From the NCBI GenBank assembly GCA_020848855.1, contig JADLHH010000192.1, positions 1 to 6,605 of the forward strand: 6,605 bases of DNA, given 5' to 3'. The notes beneath the pieces are model-generated. The model searched no databases and was not told where the DNA came from. It saw only the letters and a program-made list of their open reading frames with translations. The position numbers and the translations under genes are program-made. Positions within the stretch are counted from its first letter, which is position 1; every line of letters starts with the position of its first letter. Shown here piece by piece: positions 6,271 to 6,605 of this stretch. This DNA is from Anaerolineae bacterium. GTDB lineage: Bacteria; Chloroflexota; Anaerolineae; Aggregatilineales; Phototrophicaceae.

Positions 6271-6605
6271 AACGAGTACGCGTAGTCGTCATCGGGTCGG
6301 GTCCCGCGGGGCTGACCGCCGCACTGTACACCGCCCGCGCCCAGTTAAGCACCGTCGTCGTGACCGGCAGCCAGCTTGGCGGGCAGATTGCAACAACCCA
6401 TGATGTGGATAACGTCCCCGGCTTCCCGGACGGGATCACCGGACCGGAACTCGCCGGGCGGATGCAGCAGCAGGCGGAACGCTTCGGCGCGGAATTCGAA
6501 TATGACCTCGTAACCGAGGTTGATTTCACCAAAAGCACGCCGTTCTACGTCAAGACGCAGAACAGCGAATACCTCGCCGACGCGGTGATCGTCACCATCG
6601 GCGCC
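6267..6605 (+). CDS. trxB: Thioredoxin reductase, N-terminal part (cut off by window edge)
   Basis: This flavoenzyme passes electrons from NADPH through FAD and a CxxC pair to thioredoxin in the cytoplasm. The 113 visible residues form the first half of the FAD domain. They include the dinucleotide motif GSGPAGLTAALYTAR (10-24), the GGQI segment (38-41), the conserved NVPGFPDGITGPEL stretch (49-62), and the strand ending VIVTIGA (107-113) that normally reads ATGA. The NADPH domain and the redox CxxC pair (usually near residue 135) lie beyond the right edge, so a ferredoxin-dependent or CxxC-lacking relative of the same fold cannot be excluded. The ATG overlaps the preceding stop codon, and AAGGA (6251-6255) lies 11 bases upstream, inside the preceding gene. 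Confidence 0.93.
   Translation, partial: MKRVRVVVIGSGPAGLTAALYTARAQLSTVVVTGSQLGGQIATTHDVDNVPGFPDGITGPELAGRMQQQAERFGAEFEYDLVTEVDFTKSTPFYVKTQNSEYLADAVIVTIGA

Overview
The window looks like ordinary bacterial chromosome of moderate to high GC with mostly single-gene units. The gene set and protein style (FtsH with a GTG start, a long K+-independent-type membrane pyrophosphatase, a zinc-ribbon/FHA protein, and a small zinc-binding anti-sigma-like protein coupled to thioredoxin reductase) suggest a Chloroflexota bacterium, perhaps Anaerolineae-like. This placement is inferred from protein style only. No mobile-element gene, CRISPR array, rRNA or tRNA was recognised.

Layout from left to right: (1) ftsH on the minus strand, cut by the left window edge, so its C-terminal third is missing. 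(2) A 290-base divergent intergenic region with a good minus-strand promoter for ftsH and weaker plus-strand promoter candidates. (3) A plus-strand gene for a zinc-ribbon plus FHA-domain protein. (4) A repeat-bearing spacer whose ends form a 10-bp perfect inverted repeat about 140 bp apart, with short heptamer repeats. (5) A plus-strand ECF-type RNA polymerase sigma factor with no anti-sigma gene next to it. (6) A strong GC-rich hairpin between two convergent genes, placed to act as a terminator for both. (7) hppA on the minus strand, a complete 842-residue proton-pumping pyrophosphatase with an unusual extracytoplasmic insert. (8) A 319-base divergent spacer with an hppA promoter and small dyads. 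(9) A plus-strand pair: an 89-residue ZAS-type zinc-binding protein whose stop overlaps the start of trxB (thioredoxin reductase), which runs off the right edge.

The genes work in membrane protein quality control (FtsH), membrane energetics (HppA), phosphothreonine-dependent signalling (FHA), transcriptional control (ECF sigma) and thiol redox balance (TrxB). The most interesting link is the ZAS protein translationally coupled to TrxB. Its cysteine/histidine spacing matches the RsrA class of redox-sensing anti-sigma factors, which in actinobacteria control thioredoxin genes. Whether it binds a sigma factor (for example the ECF encoded about 3 kb away) is inference. I found no convincing evidence of a wholly new multi-gene system.
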